Below are positions 19,414 to 28,580 of a stretch of 64,000 nucleotides of DNA, one piece after another. Origin of the DNA: Labilibaculum sp. (GTDB lineage Bacteria > Bacteroidota > Bacteroidia > Bacteroidales > Marinifilaceae). The stretch covers positions 3,410,001 to 3,474,000 of the forward strand of contig NZ_OY761461.1 of NCBI RefSeq assembly GCF_963664555.1. The letters are read 5' to 3'. The position numbers and the translations under genes were made by a program. Each line of letters begins with the position of its first letter. Positions within the stretch are counted from its first letter, which is position 1. The notes under the pieces were generated by a model. It was not told the origin of the DNA, did no database searches, and worked only from the letters and a program-made list of their open reading frames with translations.

Positions 19414-19932
19414 ATGTTAGAATTATTTTATAAACGCCGAAGCATTCGAAAATTTACCGACAAACCTATCGAAGCAGCAAAACTTGAGCGAATTATGCAA
19501 GCCGCCTTATTGGCTCCTTCATCAAAAAGTTCATATCCATGTGAATTTGTAATTGTTGACCAAAAGGAAATCAATGATAAACTTTCAGTTTGCAAACCAC
19601 TTGGAGCTGGATTCCTAAAAAATGCAGCTTGTTCTATTGTAGTAGCAGGCGACGCTGATAAAAGTGATGTTTGGATAGAAGATTGTGCTATTGCATCCAC
19701 TTTTATTCAGTTACAAGCGGAAAAGGAGGGATTGGGAACCTGTTGGATTCAGATAAGAGAAAGAGAATACAATGATGAGCAATCAGCAGAATCTTATATT
19801 CAGGAAGTGGTAAACATGCCTGCAAATATTAAAATTCTGGCAATTATTGCTATCGGCTATAAAGATGGCGAGAAAGCAGGTCGCGATGAAACTTTTCTCA
19901 AAAAAGAAAAAATTCATATGAACACATTTTAA
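19414..19932 (+). CDS. Nitroreductase family flavoprotein
   Basis: FMN-dependent NAD(P)H oxidoreductase of about 172 residues. The family opening FYKRRSIRKFTDKPIE and the flavin-contacting LLAPSSKSSYPCEFVI are clear, as is GLGTCWIQIR in the C-terminal half. I chose the ATG at 19414 because the family motif starts right after it. An upstream ATG at 19357 would add a basic, non-conserved extension. The substrate cannot be told from sequence. A MITE-like element follows the gene. Confidence 0.9.
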   Translation: MLELFYKRRSIRKFTDKPIEAAKLERIMQAALLAPSSKSSYPCEFVIVDQKEINDKLSVCKPLGAGFLKNAACSIVVAGDADKSDVWIEDCAIASTFIQLQAEKEGLGTCWIQIREREYNDEQSAESYIQEVVNMPANIKILAIIAIGYKDGEKAGRDETFLKKEKIHMNTF

Positions 19933-19941
19933 AATACGACT

Positions 19942-20102
19942 AAGAAGGTGTCCAAAAAGGAATATTTTGTAATGGATTGTCATGTTAACCGATCCCAATG
20001 GCTATCGGAACGAAACAGCTGTTTTCTAAAGTAAAAGATTCTTCGTCCCGATTCATCGGGATCAGAATGACAATAGAACAAAACTTTTTAGACACCCTCT
20101 TT
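19942..20102. mobile_element. MITE-like inverted-repeat element 1
   Basis: About 160 bases bounded by AAGAAGGTGTCCAAAAAG and, inverted, CTTTTTAGACACCCTCTT. Inside are two further dyads, CCGAT/ATCGG near 20000 and CCCGAT/ATCGGG near 20047. It has no coding capacity. The ends resemble those of the element at 48046-48197, pointing to a family of non-autonomous repeats. Confidence 0.6.
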
Positions 20103-20122
20103 TCTTTCTTTCAAATAAATTT

Positions 20123-20743
20123 TTATTTGCTGTGGCGTTCTACCAAAAGGCTAACGACTTCTTCCAACTTGTAATCTTTAGCTGCAAGGAGCACCAGGTA
20201 ATGAAACATCAAATCAGCAGCTTCACCCATAAATAAATCTTTATTGTCATCTTTGGCTTCAATCACCAGCTCAACAGCCTCTTCTCCTACCTTTTGGGCA
20301 ATCTTATTAATTCCTTTATTAAAAAGACTTGCGGTATAAGATTTCTCAGACAAATTCTTCTTTCTCTCATTAATCACCTGTTGCAACTGCAGCAAAAAAT
20401 CAATGGAAGATGCTTGGTTCTCTTCTGCCCAGCAAGTATCTGTTCCTTTGTGACAAACCGGACCTACCGGTGCCACTTTTATCAGTAAAGTGTCATTATC
20501 ACAATCTAAACTTAAATCTTTCAATTCAAGAAAATTACCACTTTCTTCTCCTTTGGTCCAAAGTCTTTTTTTACTTCTGCTATAGAAAGTCACTTTTCCA
20601 GTCTCGATTGTTTTTTCGTACGATTCCTTATTCATGTATCCCAGCATCAACACCTTTTGTGTTTTAACATCTTGAATAATTGCAGGCACAAGTCCTTCTC
20701 CTTTTTCGAAATCAATTTGGTTTGTCAGATCTTTAAAATTCAT
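20123..20743 (-). CDS. hisIE: Bifunctional phosphoribosyl-AMP cyclohydrolase / phosphoribosyl-ATP pyrophosphatase
   Basis: Catalyses steps two and three of histidine synthesis. The N-terminal HisI domain (1-105) has the zinc-binding CHKGTDTCW and the opening DFEKGEGLVPAIIQD. The C-terminal HisE domain (110-206) has KVGEEAVELVIEAK. The fused length of 206 residues is normal. It is the last gene of the his operon, 20 bases after hisF. Confidence 0.96.
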   Translation of the reverse strand: MNFKDLTNQIDFEKGEGLVPAIIQDVKTQKVLMLGYMNKESYEKTIETGKVTFYSRSKKRLWTKGEESGNFLELKDLSLDCDNDTLLIKVAPVGPVCHKGTDTCWAEENQASSIDFLLQLQQVINERKKNLSEKSYTASLFNKGINKIAQKVGEEAVELVIEAKDDNKDLFMGEAADLMFHYLVLLAAKDYKLEEVVSLLVERHSK

Positions 20744-20763
20744 CTTTTATAATTGTGGTTCGT

Positions 20764-21519
20764 TTATATTCTTACTGGTATATTCTTACTTTTTAGATAT
20801 GTTTTCAAATTGGGAATTTCTATTTCCTTAAAATGAAAAACACTGGCTGCCAAAGCGGCATCAGCCTTCCCTTCGGTAAATGTATCTGCAAAATGTTCCA
20901 TATTTCCAGCTCCGCCCGAAGCTATAATTGGAATATTTATCATCTCGGATAGTTTCGCCAAAGTTTCATTCGCAAATCCATTCTTGGTTCCATCGTGATT
21001 CATTGACGTAAACAAGATTTCTCCTGCACCCAATCTCTCTGCTTCCAGAATCCAATCGAACAAATCAATTCCGGCAGCTAATCTTCCGCCATTTAAATAG
21101 ACTTCCCATTTGCCGTCGGCAAAGCGGGCATCTACGGCAACAACAACGCACTGACTGCCGAATCGGGAAGCCAAGTCTGATATTAGCTTTGGATTTCGGA
21201 CAGCCGAAGAATTTATGGATACCTTATCAGCTCCGGCATTCAAGAGAATGCCAACATCCTCCGGTGTAGAAATTCCTCCACCAACAGTGAAAGGTATATT
21301 TAGTTCTTTTGCTACTTTCTGCACCAAATCAATAAGTGTTTTCCTCTTTTCATGAGTGGCTGTAATGTCTAAAAAGACCAATTCGTCCGCTCCTTGCTCT
21401 GCATAATACGCAGCCAATTCAACAGCATCACCGGCGTCTCGTAAATCGACAAAATTAACTCCTTTAACCGTTCTTCCGTCTTTTACATCCAAACAGGGTA
21501 TTATTCGTTTCGACAGCAT
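20764..21519 (-). CDS. hisF: Imidazole glycerol phosphate synthase, cyclase subunit
   Basis: A TIM-barrel partner of HisH that uses its ammonia to close the imidazole ring and release [20 protein letters not shown] carries catalytic D11, and VVVAVDAR carries the second catalytic Asp near 130. FTVGGGI and ASGGAG are phosphate-binding loops. At 251 residues it is full length. It lies two bases after hisA. Confidence 0.97.
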   Translation of the reverse strand: MLSKRIIPCLDVKDGRTVKGVNFVDLRDAGDAVELAAYYAEQGADELVFLDITATHEKRKTLIDLVQKVAKELNIPFTVGGGISTPEDVGILLNAGADKVSINSSAVRNPKLISDLASRFGSQCVVVAVDARFADGKWEVYLNGGRLAAGIDLFDWILEAERLGAGEILFTSMNHDGTKNGFANETLAKLSEMINIPIIASGGAGNMEHFADTFTEGKADAALAASVFHFKEIEIPNLKTYLKSKNIPVRI

Positions 21520-21521
21520 AT

Positions 21522-22253
21522 TTACAGGATAAATTCGTTAACCAATTCATTCATATCAATTCGATTTTCGTAAATCGCCTTGCCGATAATCACGCCCCAA
21601 CAGCCAATCTCATTCAAAATGCGAACATCTTCGATATTACCAACTCCTCCGCTTGCAACCAGTTCTAAATTGGGAAATTCTTTCATTACCGATTGATACA
21701 ACTCAACAGCTGGCCCCTGCAGCATTCCATCTTTCGAAATATCGGTACAGATTACAGTTTTCACTCCTTTTTTCTGATAATTCTCCAAAAACCTGAACAA
21801 ATGATAATCAGAATCTTCTTTCCATCCGGAAATTGAAACCATTTCATTTCGAACATCGGCTCCCAAAATCATTTTATCCGAACCATATTTTTCCATCCAT
21901 TTTTCGAACATGTCAGGATTCGAAACGGCAATGCTGCCACCTGTAACCTGATTCGCTCCGCACTGAAAAGCCAATTCGATATCTTCATCAGATTTCACTC
22001 CTCCACCAAAATCGATTTTCAGATTGGTTCCGGAAGCCACTCTCCGCAACACTTCCGAATTGCAGATATGTCCTGATTTAGCACCTTCCAAATCAACCAA
22101 ATGCAGACGGGTAATTCCTAATTCTTCAAAGCCTTTTGCTACCTGCAACGGATCTTCACTATATACTTTTTCGGTATCGTAATCTCCTTTTGTTAATCGA
22201 ACGCATCGGCCTTTTATGGTATCGATAGCTGGTATTATTTTTATTCTGGTCAT
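21522..22253 (-). CDS. hisA: ProFAR isomerase
   Basis: Isomerises the aminoaldose ProFAR to the aminoketose [37 protein letters not shown] and [11 protein letters not shown] are the characteristic barrel motifs. I start at the ATG at 22253 because the conserved strand begins three residues later. A longer frame from 22322 adds only non-conserved sequence. The gene is 244 residues long and stands between hisH and hisF. Confidence 0.96.
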   Translation of the reverse strand: MTRIKIIPAIDTIKGRCVRLTKGDYDTEKVYSEDPLQVAKGFEELGITRLHLVDLEGAKSGHICNSEVLRRVASGTNLKIDFGGGVKSDEDIELAFQCGANQVTGGSIAVSNPDMFEKWMEKYGSDKMILGADVRNEMVSISGWKEDSDYHLFRFLENYQKKGVKTVICTDISKDGMLQGPAVELYQSVMKEFPNLELVASGGVGNIEDVRILNEIGCWGVIIGKAIYENRIDMNELVNEFIL

Positions 22254-22328
22254 TTGTTTTAGATATAAGACATGAGGTGTGAGATTCGTGCACATTATCC
22301 AATTTCTCACAGTAAATTCCAATTCCTT

Positions 22329-22919
22329 TTACAGATTGATAAAATTTTCGAGTATCCTAACTCCTACTTCTCCCGATTTTTCAGGATGAAACTGACAAGC
22401 ATAGAAATTATCTTTCTGAAGTGAAGCACTGAAATTCAATATATAGTTACAAGATGCAACAGTCTCCGAAGAACTTGGCACATAGTAAGAATGTACAAAA
22501 TAGGCAAATTCCATTTCAGAGACTCCTTTAAACAAACTGCCTTTCAGTTCCTCCAACTGATTCCATCCCATGTGAGGCACTTTGCGTTCATTGGTAAAGC
22601 GTTTTACTTGCAGAGGGAAAATACCCAATCCTTTTGTATCACTTTCTTCGGAGCTTTCGCACATCAGCTGCATTCCCAAACAAATACCTAACACGGGTTG
22701 TGTCAATTGAGGAATCAATTGATCCAAGCCATTCTTCCGAAGCGAATTCATGGCCCAGGCAGCTTCTCCAACTCCGGGAAATATCACTTTATCTGCACTG
22801 CGAATCACTTCTTCGTTATTTGAGACAACAGGAGTAATTCCCAATCGCTCAAAAGCATATTTTACAGATTGAATATTTCCTGCATCATAATCGATGATAA
22901 CAATTTTCTGATCTTTCAT
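22329..22919 (-). CDS. hisH: Imidazole glycerol phosphate synthase, glutaminase subunit
   Basis: A class I glutamine amidotransferase that feeds ammonia to HisF. The nucleophile lies in LGICLGMQLM, and the catalytic His-Glu pair in ACQFHPEKSG. The oxyanion region GVGEAAWAM is present. The start at 22919 (MKDQKIVIIDYD) fits the family. The frame is open for 17 further residues upstream without conservation. The length is 196 residues. Confidence 0.95.
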   Translation of the reverse strand: MKDQKIVIIDYDAGNIQSVKYAFERLGITPVVSNNEEVIRSADKVIFPGVGEAAWAMNSLRKNGLDQLIPQLTQPVLGICLGMQLMCESSEESDTKGLGIFPLQVKRFTNERKVPHMGWNQLEELKGSLFKGVSEMEFAYFVHSYYVPSSSETVASCNYILNFSASLQKDNFYACQFHPEKSGEVGVRILENFINL

Positions 22920-22995
22920 TTTATTTAGACTAAGATGAGAGTCCCGAATTCCCGGGATTAGATAAATCACTTCCCTTACACATTTATTTAAACTT

Positions 22996-24150
22996 TTAAA
23001 GCTTCCCCTTCGTAGATGGCAATTGCAAACAATTTGCGTCTCTTCGAATCGCCATGCGAATGGCTCTGGCCAAAGCTTTAAAAATGCCTTCTATTTTATG
23101 ATGCTCATTTTGTCCTTCGGCCTTGATATTCAGATTGCATGAAGCTCCATCGGAGAATGACTTAAAAAAGTGGAAAAACATCTCTGTTGGCATTCCTCCA
23201 ATCATTTCGCGATTGAATTCAGCCTCCCAAACCAACCAATTTCTACCTCCAAAATCAATAGCAACCTGCGCCAAACAGTCATCCATCGGCAAACAGAAAC
23301 CATAACGATCCAATCCCAATTTATTGCCAAGAGCTAACTTAAATGCTTCTCCCAAAGCAATTGCCGTATCTTCTATGGTGTGATGTTCATCAACTTCCAA
23401 ATCACCTTTTACGGTAACGCTCAAATTAACTCCGGAGTGTTTGGCAATCTGATCGAGCATGTGATCAAAAAATCCGATTCCTGTATCAAATATGCCTTTT
23501 CCTTCACCATCCAGATCCAAAACAATTTTAATCTTTGTTTCGTTCGTATTCCTTTCAACCGTTGCGGTTCGTTCACTTAAGCGCAAAAACTCATATATTT
23601 TCTCCCACGATTCTGTGCGCAATTTAATACAAGCTTCCAGTTCCTGTTTCGATTCCGACAACTCATCATCACCAATATTTCCACTTGATGAAATAAAAAT
23701 TGCTTTTGCATTCAAATTCTTAGCCAATTCAACATCAGTCCAACGATCACCAATCACAAACGAATTTTCCAAATCATACTCCTCCGAGAAATACTTTGTC
23801 AACAAAGCCGTACCTGGTTTTCTTGTTGGTGCATTTTCATGAGGAAAAGTTTTATCAATGCATACATCTACGAATTCAATTCCTTCACTGGAAAATGCCT
23901 GCATCATTTTATTCTGAGCCGGCCAAAAGGTATCCTCAGGATATGAACCGGTTCCCAAACCATCCTGATTGGTAACCATCACCAGTTCAAAATCAAGTTG
24001 CTTTACAATTTTCGCCAGTCCATTAAAAACACCAGGATAATACTCCAATTTCTCCAGACTATCCACCTGATAATCAACAGGAGGCTCCAGAATCAATGTC
24101 CCATCTCTATCAATAAACAGAACTTTCTTTTTTGTAGTTGTATCCTTCAT
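22996..24150 (-). CDS. hisB: Bifunctional histidinol-phosphatase / imidazoleglycerol-phosphate dehydratase
   Basis: The N-terminal HAD phosphatase has [10 protein letters not shown] (nucleophile D14, acid D16) and [12 protein letters not shown]. The C-terminal IGP dehydratase has the metal-binding [15 protein letters not shown] and [12 protein letters not shown]. The 384-residue fusion covers two steps of the pathway. It overlaps hisC by four bases, and 76 bases separate it from hisH. Confidence 0.96.
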   Translation of the reverse strand: MKDTTTKKKVLFIDRDGTLILEPPVDYQVDSLEKLEYYPGVFNGLAKIVKQLDFELVMVTNQDGLGTGSYPEDTFWPAQNKMMQAFSSEGIEFVDVCIDKTFPHENAPTRKPGTALLTKYFSEEYDLENSFVIGDRWTDVELAKNLNAKAIFISSSGNIGDDELSESKQELEACIKLRTESWEKIYEFLRLSERTATVERNTNETKIKIVLDLDGEGKGIFDTGIGFFDHMLDQIAKHSGVNLSVTVKGDLEVDEHHTIEDTAIALGEAFKLALGNKLGLDRYGFCLPMDDCLAQVAIDFGGRNWLVWEAEFNREMIGGMPTEMFFHFFKSFSDGASCNLNIKAEGQNEHHKIEGIFKALARAIRMAIRRDANCLQLPSTKGKL

Positions 24151-25214
24151 GATTTCAATTCAAATTTTGTTAATGTATTTTTCAAAATCGCATTTTCCTC
24201 ACTTGTACCAATACTAATGCGAACACAGTTTCCCAGGCTTTGAATTTTTGACCGGTCCCGAATAATGATTTCATCGGTAAGCAAATAATCATATAAGCCT
24301 CTTGCATCATTCACACGAATCAAAATAAAATTAGCATCAGTAGGATATACTTTCTCAACAAAAGGCAAACCATTCAAAAATGTGATCAAACCTTCTCTTT
24401 CTGCGATGATATTCTTCACTTGCTCTTCATACAAATCAACAGTTTCCAATAATTCAAGAGCTTTGGTCTGAGTCAGACAATTCACGTTATAAGGTGGCTT
24501 TATTCTGTTCAAGACATTGATTATTTCCCTGGAAGCCAAACCAATACCCAAACGAATTCCTGCCATTCCCCATGCTTTTGACAATGTTTGCAGGATCACT
24601 AAATTGGAATAATCGGCTAATTTATCTACCATAGTTTTGCCTGGAGCAAAATCAATGTAAGCCTCATCAATAATAACAATTCCTTTAAATTTATCCAGTA
24701 ATTCAACAAGCTTACTCTCATCCAACAAATTAGCTGTTGGATTATTCGGCGAACATAGAAATAACAGTTTCGAATTCTGATCGGCAACTGAAAGAACAGC
24801 ATTTACATCCGGCTGAAAATCCTTATCAAGCGGCACTTCACGATTCTCAATCGCATTGATTCCTGCTGCAACTTCATACATCCCATAGGTTGGCGTACAA
24901 ATAATTACATTATCGATATTCGGCTCACAAAATGCTCTAAACAAAAGATCAATAACCTCATCACTGCCATTTCCAAGAATCATATTTTCAGAATTCACAG
25001 CTTTCAATTCTCCCAAACGTGCTTTTAATGTTCTTTGTATAGGATCCGGATAGCGATTTACTCCATTTTCATACGGATTTTCGTTGGCATCCAAAAAGAC
25101 AGATCCCTTTCCTGAAAATTCATCTCTTGCAGAAGAATACGGCACCAGTCTTTTCACATTCGCCCGAACCAATTTATTCAAGTCTATGCTTGATTTTATT
25201 TTTGCTCCCATCAT
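24147..25214 (-). CDS. hisC: Histidinol-phosphate aminotransferase
   Basis: PLP-dependent transaminase of 355 residues. The Schiff-base lysine lies in [16 protein letters not shown], with FLDANENPY at the substrate site and [10 protein letters not shown] and IDEAYIDF as PLP contacts. The start is ATGATG at 25214 or 25211, overlapping the hisD stop. It is the third gene of the operon. Confidence 0.96.
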   Translation of the reverse strand: MMGAKIKSSIDLNKLVRANVKRLVPYSSARDEFSGKGSVFLDANENPYENGVNRYPDPIQRTLKARLGELKAVNSENMILGNGSDEVIDLLFRAFCEPNIDNVIICTPTYGMYEVAAGINAIENREVPLDKDFQPDVNAVLSVADQNSKLLFLCSPNNPTANLLDESKLVELLDKFKGIVIIDEAYIDFAPGKTMVDKLADYSNLVILQTLSKAWGMAGIRLGIGLASREIINVLNRIKPPYNVNCLTQTKALELLETVDLYEEQVKNIIAEREGLITFLNGLPFVEKVYPTDANFILIRVNDARGLYDYLLTDEIIIRDRSKIQSLGNCVRISIGTSEENAILKNTLTKFELKS

Positions 25215-26503
25215 GAATTTAATTTTATCTTATTCAAACGAACCGTTACTGCATTACTGTGAGCATCCAATTGTTCGGCTTTCGCCATGATTTCAATTAC
25301 AGGCCCCAAATTCAGCAAGCCCTTCTCACTTATTTTTTGGAAGCTGATACTCTTCATAAAAGAGTCAAGACTCACACCGGAATACGCCTTTGCGGCTCCG
25401 TTTGTTGGTAAGGTGTGATTGGTTCCAGATGCATAATCACCTGCACTTTCCGGAGTATAATTTCCTAAAAAAACAGATCCGGCATTTTTGATTCCATCAA
25501 TCAACAAATCTTCATCTTTTACTGATACAATAAGATGTTCCGGCGCATACGAATTGCTTAATTCAAGAGCTTCTTCCTTTGATTTCACCAAAACAATTTT
25601 CGAGTTCTCCAATGCTTTGGCAGCAACATCTCTTCTCGAAAGAGCCTGCAATTGTTTTTCGAGTTCTTGTTCAACTCCTTCTATCAGCTGCTCAGCCCAA
25701 GTCACTAATACCACCTGACTATCAGTACCATGCTCTGCCTGAGACAATAAATCTGCGGCAACAAATTCCGGTTCTGCTGTTTCATCAGCCAAAATCATTA
25801 CCTCCGAAGGTCCCGCCGGCATATCAATTGCCACTCCTATTCTATTTGCGCGTTGTTTGGCCGCAGTCACATACTGATTTCCCGGTCCGAATATTTTATG
25901 AACTTTTGGTATCGATTCGGTTCCATATGCCATTCCTCCAATTGCCTGAATGCCGCCAACCTGAAAAACCCGATCGATTCCAACCAACTTGCAGGCATAT
26001 AGAATGGCCGGATTAATTTTTCCATTCTTCCCTGGAGGTGTACAAAGAACAAGCTCACCACAACCAGCCAATTTTGCAGGAATGCCTAACATTAACACCG
26101 TTGAAAACAAAGGAGCGCTTCCACCCGGAACATACAAACCAACCTTTTCGATTGCTGTTGATTTCCTCCAGCAACGAACTCCTTCACTTGTCTCAATCAC
26201 CTCAGAATCCTGAAATTGAGCCTCATGAAATGTCTGGATATTCTTTGCTGCAATTACCAAAGCTTGTTTTAATTCATCATCGAGCATACTCTCCGATGCA
26301 TCGATATCAGCTCGGTTAACTTCCGTTTTATTAATATTTACGCCATCATACTGCAGGGTATATTTAAACAACGCTTTATCGCCATCCCGTTTTATTTCTC
26401 CAAAAACCAGATTTACGGCATCCTCTAACTCATCCACATTAAAGATAGGACGAGTTAATACACTATTCCAAGATTCTTTCGCCGGGTACTTTATTACTTG
26501 CAT
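25211..26503 (-). CDS. hisD: Histidinol dehydrogenase
   Basis: Zinc enzyme catalysing the last two oxidations to histidine. GPGNQYVTAAK, AEHGTDSQVV and SYAPEHLIV are the signature and metal/catalytic stretches. At 430 residues it has the normal length. It lies 17 bases after hisG. Confidence 0.97.
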   Translation of the reverse strand: MQVIKYPAKESWNSVLTRPIFNVDELEDAVNLVFGEIKRDGDKALFKYTLQYDGVNINKTEVNRADIDASESMLDDELKQALVIAAKNIQTFHEAQFQDSEVIETSEGVRCWRKSTAIEKVGLYVPGGSAPLFSTVLMLGIPAKLAGCGELVLCTPPGKNGKINPAILYACKLVGIDRVFQVGGIQAIGGMAYGTESIPKVHKIFGPGNQYVTAAKQRANRIGVAIDMPAGPSEVMILADETAEPEFVAADLLSQAEHGTDSQVVLVTWAEQLIEGVEQELEKQLQALSRRDVAAKALENSKIVLVKSKEEALELSNSYAPEHLIVSVKDEDLLIDGIKNAGSVFLGNYTPESAGDYASGTNHTLPTNGAAKAYSGVSLDSFMKSISFQKISEKGLLNLGPVIEIMAKAEQLDAHSNAVTVRLNKIKLNS

Positions 26504-26520
26504 TTTCGTAGGAATTAAAC

Positions 26521-27381
26521 TTACAACACCATTTTCTGAATTGGAATAATCAATATTCCTTCTGCACCATTCAATTTTAACTGATCAATGACTCCCCAAA
26601 AATCATTCTCGTTTATAACAGAGTGAATAGAACTCCATCCTTCCTGTGCCAAAGGCAATACAGTCGGGCTTTTCATTCCAGGCAGCACCTTAATGATATC
26701 CTCCACTTTATCATTGGGCGCATTCAGCAAAATATATTTGTTGTTTTTTGCGGCTAAAACAGATTTCATTCGAAACAGCAGTCGTTCCAATATAGCACTC
26801 TTTAGATTGCTGATATTTTTATTCGCAACCAAACAGGCCTCCGAAACCAAAACCTCTTCCACCTCAACCAGTCCATTCTTGAACAATGTACTACCGGAAC
26901 TCACCAAATCGCAAATTCCATCGGCCAAACCAATATTAGGCGCAATTTCAACAGAACCGGAAATTACGTGAATTTCACAATCTAAGTTATTGGCATCTAA
27001 AAACTGCTGCAAGGAATTTGGATAGGACGTGGCTAATTTTTTCCCATTAAAATACTCCAATCCTGTATACTCTACATCTTTCGGCAAAGCCATTGCCAAC
27101 CTACACTTTGAAAAACCTAATTTCTGAAGGATCTCAAGTTCCTTTTGCTTTTCGATAATTACATTCTCTCCTATGATAGCAATATCCGCGACACCATCCT
27201 GAACGTACTGAGGAATATCTGAATTTCTTAGGTATAAAACTTCGAGTGGAAAATTGGAAGCGTTTGCTTTCAATTGATCTTTTCCATTATCGATGGAAAT
27301 ACCACACTCTTTCAGAATTCGCAAGGAATCTTCCTGCAGTCTTCCAGATTTTTGTACTGCAATTGTTAATTTTTCTCCCAT
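26521..27381 (-). CDS. hisG: ATP phosphoribosyltransferase, long form
   Basis: First and committed step of histidine synthesis. LTIAVQKSGRLQED opens the catalytic domain, and DLVSSGSTLFKNGL is the phosphoribosyl-binding loop. The length of 286 residues shows the long form, whose C-terminal domain normally gives feedback inhibition by histidine. No hisZ is needed. It is the first structural gene, after a leader peptide and attenuator. Confidence 0.96.
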   Translation of the reverse strand: MGEKLTIAVQKSGRLQEDSLRILKECGISIDNGKDQLKANASNFPLEVLYLRNSDIPQYVQDGVADIAIIGENVIIEKQKELEILQKLGFSKCRLAMALPKDVEYTGLEYFNGKKLATSYPNSLQQFLDANNLDCEIHVISGSVEIAPNIGLADGICDLVSSGSTLFKNGLVEVEEVLVSEACLVANKNISNLKSAILERLLFRMKSVLAAKNNKYILLNAPNDKVEDIIKVLPGMKSPTVLPLAQEGWSSIHSVINENDFWGVIDQLKLNGAEGILIIPIQKMVL

Positions 27382-27423
27382 GGTTAAAAATTTTGGTGCC
27401 TTCTGGTATCAGTTTTAGGCAAT

Positions 27424-27455
27424 AAAAAACGCCCGACTGTTACCAGCGGGCGTTT
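27424..27455 (-). terminator. his operon attenuator terminator
   Basis: On the minus strand AACGCCCG-CTG and CAG-t-CGGGCGTT form a GC-rich stem around GTAA, followed by six T. It lies between the histidine leader peptide and hisG, so it terminates before the operon and must be overcome for expression. Confidence 0.88.
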
Positions 27456-27497
27456 AAATGTTAGTTAAAATATCTTTAGAAATACTGCATAACATCC

Positions 27498-27554
27498 TCA
27501 GCTCACCGGTTGGTAAGTATAATGATGATGATGATGAATTGCAGTAAATTTCAT
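27498..27554 (-). CDS. hisL: Histidine operon leader peptide
   Basis: An 18-residue frame, MKFTAIHHHHHYTYQPVS, with five consecutive CAT codons and its stop 43 bases before the attenuator stem. Ribosome stalling at the His codons when charged tRNA-His is scarce would favour an antiterminator fold. It lies 117 bases upstream of hisG and was found by reading the leader, not by length. No Shine-Dalgarno is obvious, which is usual in this phylum. Confidence 0.88.
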   Translation of the reverse strand: MKFTAIHHHHHYTYQPVS

Positions 27555-27575
27555 TTTTTCTTTTTTGATATGCCA

Positions 27576-27607
27576 CAAAGATTAGTAAAATATTTTAAGC
27601 ATCCAAA
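27576..27607 (-). promoter_or_regulatory. Possible his operon promoter
   Basis: On the minus strand TTTG, 19 bases, then TAATCTTTG, close to the Bacteroidota -33 TTTG / -7 TAnnTTTG consensus but with one extra base in the -7 element. It lies about 20 bases before the leader peptide start, so the 5' leader would be short. Confidence 0.4.
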
Positions 27608-27710
27608 TTCAGACTCAAAGAATTACAATAATATAAACTTAAATTAACAACACCTGATTTAGGCTGCATGTAATAAATTACATGACATTTTACGATACAA
27701 AACCAAACCT

Positions 27711-27914
27711 TATATGGGGGTCATCTCAAAAAAAACAATTTTTCTTCCTTATACCCCTTATCGTAATCGTTATAAATACTAAAAACATCATTTTTTATAA
27801 ATTACCCCCTATTTTTCTATTGTGTTTTTGATTTTTTTAATACTTTTACAAAATCAAACTATTAAATATAGGGGTCACATTAAAAAAAACCACATTTTAT
27901 AAACCGATACCCCC
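27711..27914. promoter_or_regulatory. Repeated GGGG...CCCC boxes upstream of glnB-amtB
   Basis: Two similar units stand in an otherwise AT-rich gap. Unit A (27711-27757) runs from TATATGGGGGTCAT through an A8 tract to TATACCCC. Unit B (27867-27914) runs from AATATAGGGGTCAC through an A8 tract to GATACCCCC. A half-site TTACCCCC lies between them near 27801. Each unit is an imperfect dyad with about 37 bases between boxes. They may be operators of the PII-AmtB operon or of the his operon. No protein is assigned. Confidence 0.4.
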
Positions 27915-28107
27915 ACATTCCGAATAGTCTGATTGAAATAAACCATTTTTACTAACTATTATAGAAAACCTAAATTTTTACCACATGCAAAAACATTATT
28001 TAGCTCTTCGAAACAAAGCCACATTGCATTCCGAAGATAAAAAAGAGCAATCCCTTTCTTCAAATTTTCGACAACGGTCGAATTTACGCTTGGTCTAAAC
28101 CCGAAAC

Positions 28108-28136
28108 CCGAGATTCCTTAATCCGGGGAATCTCGG
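28108..28136 (+). promoter_or_regulatory. Hairpin in the glnB leader
   Basis: CCGAGATTCC and GGAATCTCGG form a perfect ten-pair stem with a nine-base loop, about 60 bases before the glnB start. No T-run follows, so it is not a simple terminator. It could stabilise mRNA or be a protein- or RNA-binding site. Confidence 0.45.
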
Positions 28137-28196
28137 TGTTTCAACCAGCCAAAAATGAAAGAGTATGATTTAAAAAACAATTTAAACAATTAGCTC

Positions 28197-28544
28197 ATGA
28201 AAAAGATCGAAGCAATTATCCGTAAAACAAAATTTGAAGACGTAAAAAAAGGCCTGCACAATATCGGAATTGACTACTTGTCATTTTGGGATGTAAGAGG
28301 CGTAGGAAAATCAGTAGAAGAGAGAGTTTATCGAGGTGTAATCTACGACACCAGCAGTATCGAAAGAACATTAATTTCTTTCATTGTGCGGGATAAATAT
28401 GTTGATAGCTGTATTGTAAGCATTCGTGAAAATGCTTTCACCGGAGAAGTTGGAGACGGAAGAATTTTCGTTTACAATGTTGAGGATGCTTACCGTATTC
28501 GAACAGGTGATTCGGGTGATCGTTCCCTATACGACGAAGAGTAA
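28197..28544 (+). CDS. glnK: Nitrogen regulatory protein P-II
   Basis: A trimeric signal protein that senses 2-oxoglutarate and ATP/ADP and docks on AmtB. The T-loop stretch RVYRGVIYDT keeps the Tyr at the position uridylylated in enterobacteria (second Tyr of YRGVIY). VGDGRIFVYNVEDAYRIRTG is the second PROSITE-type signature. The length is 115 residues. Only 36 bases separate it from amtB, the classic glnK-amtB pair. Whether the Tyr is modified here is unknown. Confidence 0.93.
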   Translation: MKKIEAIIRKTKFEDVKKGLHNIGIDYLSFWDVRGVGKSVEERVYRGVIYDTSSIERTLISFIVRDKYVDSCIVSIRENAFTGEVGDGRIFVYNVEDAYRIRTGDSGDRSLYDEE

Positions 28545-28580
28545 TCAGCAACTAATTTTTCACAATTTAAATTACCTATC

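Noticed and set aside
22919..22970. Longer N-termini for hisH, hisA (to 22322) and the response regulator (to 44364)
   Set aside because: The extensions are unconserved in character, while the family motifs begin right after the later ATGs.
27985..28098. A 37-codon frame upstream of glnB (starting MQKHYLALRN)
   Set aside because: Short, no ribosome-binding or family evidence, and it lies in a leader region. Chance is more likely.
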